From Citricoccus zhacaiensis (GTDB lineage: Bacteria > Actinomycetota > Actinomycetes > Actinomycetales > Micrococcaceae): 64,000 nt of DNA. Positions 17,370-25,545 of the stretch are shown here, piece after piece; the first letter of the stretch is position 1; every line of letters begins with the position of its first letter. The notes beneath the pieces were generated by a model. It was not told the origin of the DNA. It searched no databases and worked only from the letters and a program-made list of their open reading frames with translations. The stretch lies in the NCBI RefSeq assembly GCF_014645315.1, contig NZ_BMLQ01000002.1, positions 310,001 to 374,000 on the forward strand, in the 5' to 3' direction. A program made the position numbers and the translations under genes.

Positions 17370-18203
17370 TCAGGGACGACGCCAGTCGTCGTTGCGCAGA
17401 TGTGAGCCGGCCATCGGCCCCATGGTGAGCATGCCGCCGTCGACCGCCCAGGATGCTCCGGTGACGTATCCGGCATCGGGACCACACAGGAAGGCCACGG
17501 TCGCGGCCACCTCCCGAGCGTCCCCCGGGCGGGCGACGGGGATACCGGGGCGGTCCTTGCCTTGCACCACCGACTCGTCCTCCTGGCCCGTCATCGGCGT
17601 GGCGATCTCCCCCGGGGCCACGGCGTTCACCGTGATGCCGTACTCCGCCAGCTCCAGGGCAGCCACCTTGACCAGCAGACCCAACCCGGCCTTGGCCGCA
17701 CAGTAGGGCCCGGCCCCCACACGGGGTGCGTGCTCATGGACCGAGGTGATGGCCACGATCCGCCCGGCGGTACCGTCCGCCACCATCCGCCGCCCGGCTG
17801 CCTGCAGGCAGCAGAAGGCGCCGTCGAGGTCCACCCGCAGGACGTGCTGCCACGTCTCCAGGTCCATATCCAGCAGCCTGGTCGCCGTACCGGTGCCGGA
17901 ACACATGACGAGCGTGTCCACCCCGCCCATCGTCTCGGCCAGTTCGTCCACGAGTGCGGTGCCGTTGGCGGGATCAGCCAGATCCAGGTGCCGGAGGTGG
18001 GCCGTCCCCCCGGCGGCCTCCACCTCCGCGGCGGTGGATTCAGCCCCGTCCCGGTCCTCATGCCAGGTGAGGCCCACCTGGCGCCCCGTTCGGGCCAACG
18101 CGACGGCCGTCGCCTTGCCGATCCCGGAATCCGCGCCGGAGATGATGATCCGCCGAGGCTCGAAGGCTGGCGGCCGTTCAGCCGGAGCCGGGACCGCCGT
18201 CAT
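17370..18203 (-). CDS. SDR-family oxidoreductase
   Basis: 277 residues, a classical short-chain dehydrogenase. NAD(P)-binding is ISGADSGIGKATAVALARTG near residue 20. The catalytic set is Ser in ITSVHEH (about 153) and Tyr-x-x-x-Lys in PYCAAKAG (about 166). The TGASWAVDGGM C-terminal signature is also present. The start ATG 18203 overlaps the stop of the upstream small gene (ATGA). It likely reduces a carbonyl or sugar-derived substrate; specificity is unknown. Confidence 0.92.
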   Translation of the reverse strand: MTAVPAPAERPPAFEPRRIIISGADSGIGKATAVALARTGRQVGLTWHEDRDGAESTAAEVEAAGGTAHLRHLDLADPANGTALVDELAETMGGVDTLVMCSGTGTATRLLDMDLETWQHVLRVDLDGAFCCLQAAGRRMVADGTAGRIVAITSVHEHAPRVGAGPYCAAKAGLGLLVKVAALELAEYGITVNAVAPGEIATPMTGQEDESVVQGKDRPGIPVARPGDAREVAATVAFLCGPDAGYVTGASWAVDGGMLTMGPMAGSHLRNDDWRRP

Positions 18204-18478
18204 CGGGAGACCAGCTTGAAGAAGGTGCTGTCACTGCCGTCGGCCTTCTCCTGTTGATAGAGGAAGGCCAGACCCTCCCGATCAAACTTCTCGAACCAAT
18301 CGTCCCATTCGATGTGCTCGAGCTGATCCTCCCCGGCACCACCGGGGAAGTCGATGCGCAACACTCCGGCGTCGCCGGAGCCTTCGGTGCCCTTGACGCT
18401 GGCGGGCTTGCCGTCATGCTCCTCCACCCAGCGGCGGATCTCTTCGTGATCAGTGGTCGTGGTACTCGTCGATGCCAT
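18200..18478 (-). CDS. Small conserved hypothetical protein (about 92 aa)
   Basis: 92 residues, acidic and soluble. The sequence around EEIRRWVEEHDGKPASVKGT and GVLRIDFPGG, with the EHIEWDDWFEKFDREGLAFL block, matches a widespread small family that I know from many bacteria as conserved hypothetical proteins. Some databases give it misleading enzyme names, and no catalytic motif is present. The stop overlaps the SDR start, so the two are translationally coupled. ATG 18478 is preceded by GGGAGGGAC. Confidence 0.78.
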   Translation of the reverse strand: MASTSTTTTDHEEIRRWVEEHDGKPASVKGTEGSGDAGVLRIDFPGGAGEDQLEHIEWDDWFEKFDREGLAFLYQQEKADGSDSTFFKLVSR

Positions 18479-18563
18479 GATGTCCCTCCCGGGGCGGATC
18501 GTCCTCGGGGCGTTCCCCGCGTGGGTCCACCGTGGAGGGCCGTGGCGGGGACAGTCAACACCT

Positions 18564-19310
18564 CTACGACCACACGGGCCACAGCATCCACCCGCCGGCC
18601 ACCAGGCAGCCGACGCAGACGAGCCAGAACACGCCGGTCCACACGGCGGCCGGGACGTGGGTCAGGCGGGCCAGCTGGTCGACGTCGCTGGCCAATCCGG
18701 CCGCGGAACCGCCACGGCCACCGGCCGCGCGGCGCATCCGGCGCCGCTGCCGCTGCAGCTCCACCACGGAACGGGGGGCCGCCAAGAGCAGGGAGAAGAC
18801 CACCAGGTGTGCGGTGGCCACCAAGACGACGGCCGAGGCCAGCCAGGACAACGCCCCCACGGCCACGCCCGTCGCCAGGACCACCCACAACCCATAGAGG
18901 TTGCGGATCATCACCAGCATCAATGCACACGTCAGGACCAGCAGCCACAGCCACCCAGCGGCATAACCGGTACCCACCAGCCAGGCGCCCGCCAGGCCCA
19001 CGAGCGCGGGGGCCGGATAGCCGGCCGCCAGGGTCAGCACCATCCCGGGTCCGCGCGGCCTGCCGCGGGACAGAGTCACCCCGGAGGTGTCGGAATGCAG
19101 CCGGATGCCGCTGAGCCGGCGGCCGGCGAGAACGGCCACCAACGCGTGCCCGGCCTCGTGCACCAGGGTCACCACGTGGCGCACCACGCGGTAGCCGGGC
19201 GGGGTCCAGGCCAACACCAGCGCGACGCCGGCCATCGCCAGCGCGATGGGCCAGTCCAGGGGTGCGTGGGCGGCGGTGGCCCGCGCCCAGAGATCCGCTA
19301 TCAGTTCCAT
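18564..19310 (-). CDS. M50-family membrane metallopeptidase
   Basis: 248 residues with about five to six membrane segments. The zinc-binding HEAGH motif sits in VTLVHEAGHALVAVLAGRRL (about residues 49-68), placing it in the M50B-like group found in actinobacteria. The second metal ligand region (an NxxPG or D motif) is not clear, so activity is not certain. A basic patch RQRRRMRRAAGGRG lies between two hydrophobic segments in the C-terminal half. Such proteins are often annotated as site-2-like proteases or inactive membrane relatives. The gene precedes dnaB on the same strand. Confidence 0.8.
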   Translation of the reverse strand: MELIADLWARATAAHAPLDWPIALAMAGVALVLAWTPPGYRVVRHVVTLVHEAGHALVAVLAGRRLSGIRLHSDTSGVTLSRGRPRGPGMVLTLAAGYPAPALVGLAGAWLVGTGYAAGWLWLLVLTCALMLVMIRNLYGLWVVLATGVAVGALSWLASAVVLVATAHLVVFSLLLAAPRSVVELQRQRRRMRRAAGGRGGSAAGLASDVDQLARLTHVPAAVWTGVFWLVCVGCLVAGGWMLWPVWS

Positions 19311-19359
19311 CAGCAGGTCCCTCAGCCGCGCGAGTGGCTCGAAGGTGCCGTGGGCACCG

Positions 19360-20757
19360 TCAGAACCCGCCGGCGTCGGGAGCCATGTTGGAGAACCGTG
19401 AGTAGTGGCCCTGGAAGCCGAGCACGATGGTCTTGGTGGGGCCGTTGCGGTGCTTGGCCACGATCAGGTCCGCCTCGCCCGCGCGGGGGGACTCCTTGTC
19501 ATAGATGTCCTCGCGGTGCAGCAGGATGACCATGTCCGCGTCCTGCTCGATCGAGCCTGATTCACGCAGGTCGGACACCTGCGGCTTCTTGTCCGTGCGC
19601 TGCTCGGAACCACGGTTCAGCTGGGACAGGGCGATCACCGGGACCTCGAGCTCCTTGGCCAGCAGCTTGAGGGCACGGGAGAACTCGGCGACCTCCTGCT
19701 GGCGGGACTCGACCTTCTTGCCGGAGCTCATCAGCTGCAGGTAGTCGAGGATCACGAGCTTGAGGTCGTGCTTCTGCTTCAGGCGGCGGCACTTGGCGCG
19801 GATCTCCATCATGGACATGTTCGGGGAGTCATCGATGAAGAAGGGGGAGTCGTTCAGCCGACCGACAGTGGCCGCGATCTTGGACCACTGCTCGTCCCGG
19901 ATGGTGCCCTTGCGCAGATCCTGCAACGCGATGGTGGCCTCGGCAGAGAGCAGGCGCATCGCGATCTCGTTCTTGCCCATCTCGAGGGAGAAGAACACGG
20001 AGGTCATGTTGTTCTTGATGGCGGCGGCTCGTGCGAAGTCGAGGGCGAGCGTGGACTTGCCGACGGCCGGTCGAGCGGCGATCACGATCATCTGGCCGCC
20101 GTGCAGGCCCTGGGTCAGTTCGTCGAACTCGTAGAAGCCGGTGGGGACACCGGTCATGCCCTCGCCTTGGGATCCTGCGGCCTCGATCTCGTCCACCGTG
20201 TGCTCGAGGATCCCGGACAGGGCCACGTAGTCCTCGGACTGACGGGTCTCGGCGACCTTGTAGATCTCCGCCTGGGCCTCGTTGACGATCTCCTCGACCT
20301 CGCCGTCCTGGCCGTAGCCCATCTGGACGATCTTGGTGCCGGCCTGGACGAGGCGGCGGAGCACACCCTTCTCGCGGACGATCTCGGCGTAGAAGCCGGC
20401 ATTGGCGGCGGTGGGGACCGATTGGATGAGTTCGTGGAGGACGGCCGGGCCCCCGATGCGGGAGAGCTCCTGCCGTTTGTTGAGCAGGTCCGCCACCGTG
20501 ACGGCATCAGCGGGCTCACCGCGGCCGTAGAGGTCGATGACCGCCTCATAGATCATCTCGTGGGCCGGCTTGTAGAAGTCGTTGCCCCGCAGCAGTTCCA
20601 CGACGTCCGCGATGGCGTCCTTGGAGAGCATCATGCCCCCGAGCACGGACTGCTCGGCCACCAGATCCTGTGGTGGAAGAAGATGGGCCCGCGAGCCGCC
20701 GGCGCCGTCGGTGGAATCAAAATCCTCTGATGCCAAGTACTCGATTCCCTTTCCCAT
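19360..20757 (-). CDS. dnaB: Replicative DNA helicase DnaB
   Basis: 465 residues, full length and intein-free. ATG 20757 (MGKGIEYLASEDFDS) is preferred; the frame continues upstream to 20919 without support. The N-terminal domain (about 25-130) mediates primase binding. A linker leads to the RecA-like ATPase with Walker A ARPAVGKSTLA (about 230) and Walker B LVILDYLQLM. The LRESGSIEQDADMVILLHRE motif is near the end. It unwinds DNA ahead of the fork as a hexamer loaded at oriC, in this lineage with DciA (gene at 51995). DnaA-box-like sites lie in its upstream region. Confidence 0.97.
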   Translation of the reverse strand: MGKGIEYLASEDFDSTDGAGGSRAHLLPPQDLVAEQSVLGGMMLSKDAIADVVELLRGNDFYKPAHEMIYEAVIDLYGRGEPADAVTVADLLNKRQELSRIGGPAVLHELIQSVPTAANAGFYAEIVREKGVLRRLVQAGTKIVQMGYGQDGEVEEIVNEAQAEIYKVAETRQSEDYVALSGILEHTVDEIEAAGSQGEGMTGVPTGFYEFDELTQGLHGGQMIVIAARPAVGKSTLALDFARAAAIKNNMTSVFFSLEMGKNEIAMRLLSAEATIALQDLRKGTIRDEQWSKIAATVGRLNDSPFFIDDSPNMSMMEIRAKCRRLKQKHDLKLVILDYLQLMSSGKKVESRQQEVAEFSRALKLLAKELEVPVIALSQLNRGSEQRTDKKPQVSDLRESGSIEQDADMVILLHREDIYDKESPRAGEADLIVAKHRNGPTKTIVLGFQGHYSRFSNMAPDAGGF

Positions 20758-20963
20758 ACCGGACGGCCCGGCAAACTCCTCGCGGTGCGAATTTCCCCAG
20801 AGGAATCCGCCGCATCGGTGACCCCGAAGCGGCGGATTCCGCAGACGATGTCGTGCCGGATGTGCGCCGTGAACCCCAGCCAATACCCGGCTCCGCCTGA
20901 AGGGGATACCACGTGACACTACTCGCCGGTCGCCCCTCCCTCAACCGGATGATCCACACGTCC

Positions 20964-21194
20964 TGTGGATAACGTGTGGATTCAGCGGCGTGTTGTGTGC
21001 ACAGCGTGGGGACAACTTTGGGGATTAACCTGTGCATTCAGAGTCATTGTCGCCCTGACAAGGAGTTTTCCGTAGTGGAGGTTGTGGATAGAAAAGAATT
21101 TGCTTGGGGATTACGGGCGATGATCTAGCACCACCAGCGGCATCGGTGCAACCTGGGGGCCGTGCTTTTCAGAGTTATCCACAGATTGTCCACA
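20964..21194. promoter_or_regulatory. DnaA-box group upstream of dnaB
   Basis: Within the gene-free stretch 20758-21362, perfect or near-perfect DnaA boxes occur at 20964-20972 (TTATCCACA on the minus strand), 21083-21091 (one mismatch), 21175-21183 (TTATCCACA) and 21186-21194 (TTGTCCACA). The rest of the gap is AT-richer than its neighbours and holds no coding frame. DnaA control of dnaB, or DnaA titration, is inference. Confidence 0.5.
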
Positions 21195-21362
21195 TGGTTT
21201 GTACCCGTGGTTGTATGCTCCGATACCGCTTGTTCCGGGCACCTGTGAAAGCCAGGGCCACCCGACTTGTCACATCCGTCACGCCCGGCCCTGACTCAGG
21301 GGCTACTCGCCTCCCGGTGATTTCACATTCCCTCCCGTCAGAGGGACTGGAATGATAGGCGC

Positions 21363-21803
21363 ATGGCCGGCTACGAGAACAAGACGAAACCCACCCAGAC
21401 TTCCGTCGAGGAGTTCATCGCTCACGTGGAGCACCCCGTCCGCCGTGCCGATGCGGAGGTCTTGGACGAGATGTTCCGCCGCATCACCGGAGAGGAGCCC
21501 GTCATGTGGGGTCCGACCATGGTCGGTTACGGCAGCTATCACTATGAGTATGAGTCCGGGCACCAAGGGGACGCCCTCGCCGTCGGCTTCGCCCCACGGA
21601 AGGCCAGCCAGTCCCTGTACGGCCTCCTGGTGCAGCCGGAGGCACCCGAGCTGCTGTCCAGGCTCGGCAAGCACAAGGTCGGCAAGGGGTGCCTCTACGT
21701 CAACACGCTGGCGGACGTGGACCTGCAGGTCCTGGAGGAGCTCGTGCAGACGGGCTACCGCCACATGACCGAGGTCGTCGATCAGCCCCGCACCAAGGGC
21801 TGA
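21363..21803 (+). CDS. DUF1801 domain protein
   Basis: 146 residues. The VEEFIAHVEHPVRRADAEVL opening, the MWGPTMVGYGSYHYEYESG block and the C-terminal LYVNTLADVDLQVLEELV segment are the DUF1801/YdhG-like fold, a small soluble alpha-beta protein of unknown function. ATG 21363 has only a weak ribosome-binding site. The gene converges on rplI with a strong hairpin between them. Confidence 0.85.
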   Translation: MAGYENKTKPTQTSVEEFIAHVEHPVRRADAEVLDEMFRRITGEEPVMWGPTMVGYGSYHYEYESGHQGDALAVGFAPRKASQSLYGLLVQPEAPELLSRLGKHKVGKGCLYVNTLADVDLQVLEELVQTGYRHMTEVVDQPRTKG

Positions 21804-21844
21804 CGCAGAGGGGCCCCGACGAGGCGGCAACGTTGTTTAAAGGC

Positions 21845-21884
21845 CGCGGCCGGTCGAGTCCCCGGGGGGATCCGACCGGCCGCG
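21845..21884. terminator. Bidirectional hairpin between DUF1801 gene and rplI
   Basis: A perfect 12-bp GC stem, CGCGGCCGGTCG (21845-21856) with CGACCGGCCGCG (21873-21884), and a 16-base loop. There is no long T-run. It lies between convergent genes, so it probably limits transcription from both sides. Confidence 0.6.
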
Positions 21885-21948
21885 ATCATGAGGACCAAGG
21901 TCGACTAGAGAGTCAGACCATCAGTCACTTCTTCAGCTGCTTCTGCAG

Positions 21949-22413
21949 TTACTTCTTTTTCGTCTTGGCTGCGACGACGTCCAGGTCGATCACGGCCAGG
22001 ACATCCTCGTGCAGACGTGCGTGAGCCTGGAACCGGCCGGTCGCCTTGATGGCGGACGGCAGGGTCACGACGCGCTTGTCGATGCTGCCGCGGCCTGCGG
22101 CCTCGACGGCGTCAGCCACGTCGGCAGCCTTGACGGCGCCGAACAGGCGGCCGCCCTCACCGGCAGTGACCTCGAGCTTGACCGCGGACGCCTGGAGCTG
22201 TGCAGCCAGGGCCTGAGCCTCCTCGAGGGACTTCACGGCGCGGATCTGGCGGGCAGCCTTGATCGACTCGACCTGCTTCTCCCCGCCCTTGGTCCACAGG
22301 GTCGCGAAACCGCGCGGCAGCAGGTAGTTGCGGGCGTAGCCGTTCTTGACGTCGACGACGTCACCGGCGGAGCCCAGGCCAGTCACTTCTTGGGTCAGAA
22401 TGAGCTTTGCCAT
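21949..22413 (-). CDS. rplI: 50S ribosomal protein L9
   Basis: 154 residues. The N-terminal rRNA-binding domain is obvious ([20 protein letters not shown], then [16 protein letters not shown]). A long linker helix and C-terminal domain follow, ending in KTKKK. The start is ATG 22413; the upstream in-frame extension overlaps rpsR. It is last in the rpsF-ssb-rpsR-rplI cluster. Confidence 0.98.
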   Translation of the reverse strand: MAKLILTQEVTGLGSAGDVVDVKNGYARNYLLPRGFATLWTKGGEKQVESIKAARQIRAVKSLEEAQALAAQLQASAVKLEVTAGEGGRLFGAVKAADVADAVEAAGRGSIDKRVVTLPSAIKATGRFQAHARLHEDVLAVIDLDVVAAKTKKK

Positions 22414-22444
22414 CTGGTATCTGTTCCTTCCTCGACTCGGTCGA

Positions 22445-22684
22445 TCAGCCGCGGCCAGCGCCGGAGTAAGGAAGCAGGGCAACCTCACGGGCGTTCTTGA
22501 TGGCCTGGGCGATCTTGCGCTGCTCCTGCACGGTCACGCCGGTCACGCGACGCGCGCGGATCTTGCCGCGGTCGGAGATGAACTTGCGCAGCAGTGCAAC
22601 GTCCTTGTAGTCGATGACGGTGATGTCAGCGGCCTTCAGGGGGTTGGACTTTGGTTTGGGCTTACGGATTTCAGCCTTCGCCAT
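22445..22684 (-). CDS. rpsR: 30S ribosomal protein S18
   Basis: 79 residues, starting [20 protein letters not shown], with the conserved [20 protein letters not shown] core and the C-terminal [14 protein letters not shown]. It lacks zinc-binding cysteines (C-minus type). It binds S6 and 16S rRNA on the platform. The gene lies between ssb and rplI, with 31 bases to rplI. Confidence 0.98.
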   Translation of the reverse strand: MAKAEIRKPKPKSNPLKAADITVIDYKDVALLRKFISDRGKIRARRVTGVTVQEQRKIAQAIKNAREVALLPYSGAGRG

Positions 22685-22887
22685 CGTGGTGCTCCTTCGA
22701 TATTCGGGAGCCCGCAGAACGGTTCTGCGGGATGGGATCGCAGGTGGCTCGCCACCTGCTGTGCCGTGCGGGAAACGGTTCCCGACGACGCCCGGTCAGT
22801 CAGTGCCCGAGGGCACCGGAGGCCGGTGGGCGGGGCTGGCGGAACACCAGTCCCTGGATGTTGCGGTGTGGGGCGGGGGACCCGGGA

Positions 22888-23466
22888 TCAGAACGGAGGT
22901 TCGTCGTTGCCCGGGGTCTCCCAGGATCCGGCGGAGGTGGAGGAACCACCCCACGGATCGTTCTGCTGGCCGCCTCCGGCGCCCCAGCCGGCGTTGCCGC
23001 CGCCCTGGCCACCGGGGTTGCCCCCCTGGTTGAAGCCGCCGCCACCCTGGCCGCCGCCGAAGCCACCACCGGAGTTGCCACCGAAGCCGCCACCGCCGGA
23101 GCGGTTGGACTTGGTGACCTTGGCGGTGGCATAGCGCAGCGAGGGGCCGATCTCATCGACGTCCAGCTCGTACGACGTACGCTTCTCGCCCTCACGGGTC
23201 TCGTAGCTCCGGGCCTTCAGCCGGCCCTGGGCGACCACGCGGGTGCCCTTGGTCAGCGATTCGGCCACGTTCTCCGCCGCCTCACGCCAGATCGACGCGC
23301 GGAGGAACAGGGTCTCCCCGTCCTTCCACTCGTTGGACTGGCGGTCGAACGTGCGCGGGGTGGAGGCGATGGTGAAGTTCGCCACGGCAGCACCCGAGGG
23401 GGTGAACCGCAGTTCCGGATCGGACGTCAGGTTTCCAACAACGGTGATGACGGTTTCTCCGGCCAT
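22888..23466 (-). CDS. ssb: Single-stranded DNA-binding protein
   Basis: 192 residues. The OB-fold covers residues 1-110 ([40 protein letters not shown]). A Gly/Gln/Asn-rich tail follows, ending in the canonical acidic tip NDEPPF that recruits repair and replication proteins. ATG 23466 is the start. Of its position in the cluster only the 202-base gap to rpsR is notable; it holds no ORF. Confidence 0.98.
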   Translation of the reverse strand: MAGETVITVVGNLTSDPELRFTPSGAAVANFTIASTPRTFDRQSNEWKDGETLFLRASIWREAAENVAESLTKGTRVVAQGRLKARSYETREGEKRTSYELDVDEIGPSLRYATAKVTKSNRSGGGGFGGNSGGGFGGGQGGGGFNQGGNPGGQGGGNAGWGAGGGQQNDPWGGSSTSAGSWETPGNDEPPF

Positions 23467-23554
23467 GATGCCTCCTGTAGTGCCTTACGTCCGTGCCGTT
23501 CGGCGGTGATATCGGCGTGGGTGTGCGGCTTCCCTGGGGATGCCAACACGGAAA

Positions 23555-23869
23555 TTACTCTGCGGTCTCCGCGGAGATCTTCTGCTCTTCCGGGCGAGTG
23601 ATCTTGGTGCGGAGGATGGTCTCGTTCAGACCCAGCAGTCGGTCCAGTTCCTTGGAGGTCTCCGGGGAGCTGGTGAAGTTGATGACCGCGTAGATGGCCT
23701 CAGCCTTCTTCTGGATCTCATAGGCCAGGCGGCGCCGGCCCCAGAGATCGAACTTGTCCACGGAGCCGCCGTCCTTGGTGACGACCTCCAGGTACTTCTG
23801 CAGGGTCGGTTCAACGGTGCGCTCATCCACTTCGGGATCAACCAGCACCATCAGTTCATATGCACGCAT
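23555..23869 (-). CDS. rpsF: 30S ribosomal protein S6
   Basis: 104 residues, starting [20 protein letters not shown], with the conserved [20 protein letters not shown] region. S6 pairs with S18. ATG 23869 follows a perfect AAAGGAGGTG ribosome-binding site, the strongest of the cluster, which fits its place as first gene. Confidence 0.98.
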   Translation of the reverse strand: MRAYELMVLVDPEVDERTVEPTLQKYLEVVTKDGGSVDKFDLWGRRRLAYEIQKKAEAIYAVINFTSSPETSKELDRLLGLNETILRTKITRPEEQKISAETAE

Positions 23870-23979
23870 GCGAACCCACCTCCTTTGGGCTGACGGTCAC
23901 GGTACTTCCGTAACAGGAGGTTCTGTGCGATGGATCTGCGCGGAGTCCGTCATGGGACGGCACGCAGAAAACCTTGGCT

Positions 23980-23985
23980 ATCCTA
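23980..23985 (-). promoter_or_regulatory. -10 box of the rpsF-ssb-rpsR-rplI operon
   Basis: TAGGAT on the minus strand, 110 bases upstream of rpsF, is the best promoter element in the gap 23870-24140. The -35 region is unclear. The leader holds a small ACGG/CCGT hairpin just before the ribosome-binding site. I could not match the S6:S18 autoregulatory element reliably. Confidence 0.35.
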
Positions 23986-24140
23986 CCCTGTGCCCGCGCT
24001 GGCCGCGAACCGGAAGCGAAGTGGATCGATCCCAGTCTCACCCGCTTCGGCCCGCCGGCACCAGCCCCGGACGCAGCACTGTGGACAACGCACCGCGCCT
24101 CTGCCCTCGGTGCAGTGGTGCACTGGTGCAGCGGTGCGGA

Positions 24141-25541
24141 TCAGACGCCCTCGTAGAAAGCGGTGACGGCCGCGGCCAGCCTCGCCGGGTCCTCGGCGCC
24201 GCACATCTCACGGGCCGAGTGCATGGACAACAGCCCGATGCCCACGTCCACGGTCCGGATGCCCAGCCGGGTCGCGGAGATCGGGCCGATCGTGGAACCG
24301 CACGGCACGCCGTTGTTGGACACGAACTCCTGGAACGGCACCCCGGCCACCCCGCACCAGCGGGCGAAGGCGGCAGCCCCGGCGGCATCGGTGGAATAGC
24401 GCTGGTTGGCGTTGATCTTCAGCAGGGGACCGCCGTTGGCCCGGGGGTGGTTCACCGGGTCATGCCGTTCGGCATAGTTCGGGTGGACCAGGTGCCCGGC
24501 ATCTGCGGAGAGCAGCCAGGAGCCCGAAAACGACCGTGCGGCCCCCTGACCCGAGACACCGAGGGCGTCCAGCACCCGGCGCAACACGTCCTCCAGCACG
24601 GGACCGGCCGCACCGGAGCGGGACGCGGAGCCGAGCTCCTCGTGGTCGAAGGCGGCCAGCACCGGGATCACCGGTGCCCCGGTGGATTCACCGGCCACGC
24701 CGTCCGCCACCACACCCCCACTGGAGGTGGTCAGGGACTCCATCGCCACCAGCCCGGCGTGGACGGAGGACAGGTTGTCCAGTCGTCCGGAGGCGAAGAG
24801 CTCGCCCGAGGCACCGAACACTCCGGGCGCCTGCGTATCGGCCATCACGACGTCGAAGCCCGCCACCGCGTCGGCCTCCAGCCCCGCGGTGCGCGCCAGG
24901 ACGGCCAGGATGTCGGTCGTCTGATCCACGGACCGGCCGCCGGCGTCCGTGGCCCAGCCCGCGCCGCCTGCCGGGACGGCACCCCAGATCGGGTTCAGGT
25001 GCTGCTGCCGGTCCAGCTTCAAGCCGCTGTTGACCTCACGGTCCAGGTGGATGGCCAGCTGCGGGAACCGAGCGATCGGTCCGGTGCGGACCAGGTGTTC
25101 CCGTCCGTCCACGGTCACCATGCGGCCGGCAAAGCACAGTTCACGGTCCAGCCAGGAGTTCAGCAGGGGTCCGCCGTAGACCTCGACTCCGGCCTGCAGC
25201 CAGCCCTCCCGGGTGGTGGACGGACGTGGCTTGAGCTTGAACGTCGGCGAATCGGTGTGCGCGCCGAGGATCCGGAACACCGGCGTGGAGGTGAGATGGC
25301 CGGCGTCGGGAATCCTCCAGGCCATCACGGCACCGTCCCGTACCAGCACGTACCCGCCCGGCTCCGCCGGGAAGTCCACCGTCTCATTCACGCGGACGTA
25401 TCCAGCGGCCTCCAGCCGGCGGGCCACCTCGGCGGCGGCATGGTAGCTCGAGGGGCTGGCCATCACGAAGTCGGCCAAGTCCTGCAGGTGCTCGGGCAGG
25501 TCCGGCGTCAGGCGGGGTGAATCGGCATCCGGTGCGGTCAT
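24141..25541 (-). CDS. M18-family aminopeptidase
   Basis: 466 residues; ATG 25541 (MTAPDADSPRLTPDLPEHLQ). The di-metal M18 signatures are present: GAHTDSPTFKLKP (about 94), the FDHEELGS metal/catalytic block (about 290-300) and the C-terminal HSAREMCG histidine. It removes acidic or other N-terminal residues from peptides in the cytoplasm as a dodecamer (family knowledge). It begins five bases downstream of the preceding GT87 gene's stop, so the two are likely co-transcribed. Confidence 0.95.
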   Translation of the reverse strand: MTAPDADSPRLTPDLPEHLQDLADFVMASPSSYHAAAEVARRLEAAGYVRVNETVDFPAEPGGYVLVRDGAVMAWRIPDAGHLTSTPVFRILGAHTDSPTFKLKPRPSTTREGWLQAGVEVYGGPLLNSWLDRELCFAGRMVTVDGREHLVRTGPIARFPQLAIHLDREVNSGLKLDRQQHLNPIWGAVPAGGAGWATDAGGRSVDQTTDILAVLARTAGLEADAVAGFDVVMADTQAPGVFGASGELFASGRLDNLSSVHAGLVAMESLTTSSGGVVADGVAGESTGAPVIPVLAAFDHEELGSASRSGAAGPVLEDVLRRVLDALGVSGQGAARSFSGSWLLSADAGHLVHPNYAERHDPVNHPRANGGPLLKINANQRYSTDAAGAAAFARWCGVAGVPFQEFVSNNGVPCGSTIGPISATRLGIRTVDVGIGLLSMHSAREMCGAEDPARLAAAVTAFYEGV

Positions 25542-25545
25542 GGCC

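Noticed and set aside
23870-23979. S6:S18-binding autoregulatory leader before rpsF
   Set aside because: A small ACGG/CCGT hairpin exists, but I could not place the CCG bulge of the known motif with confidence.
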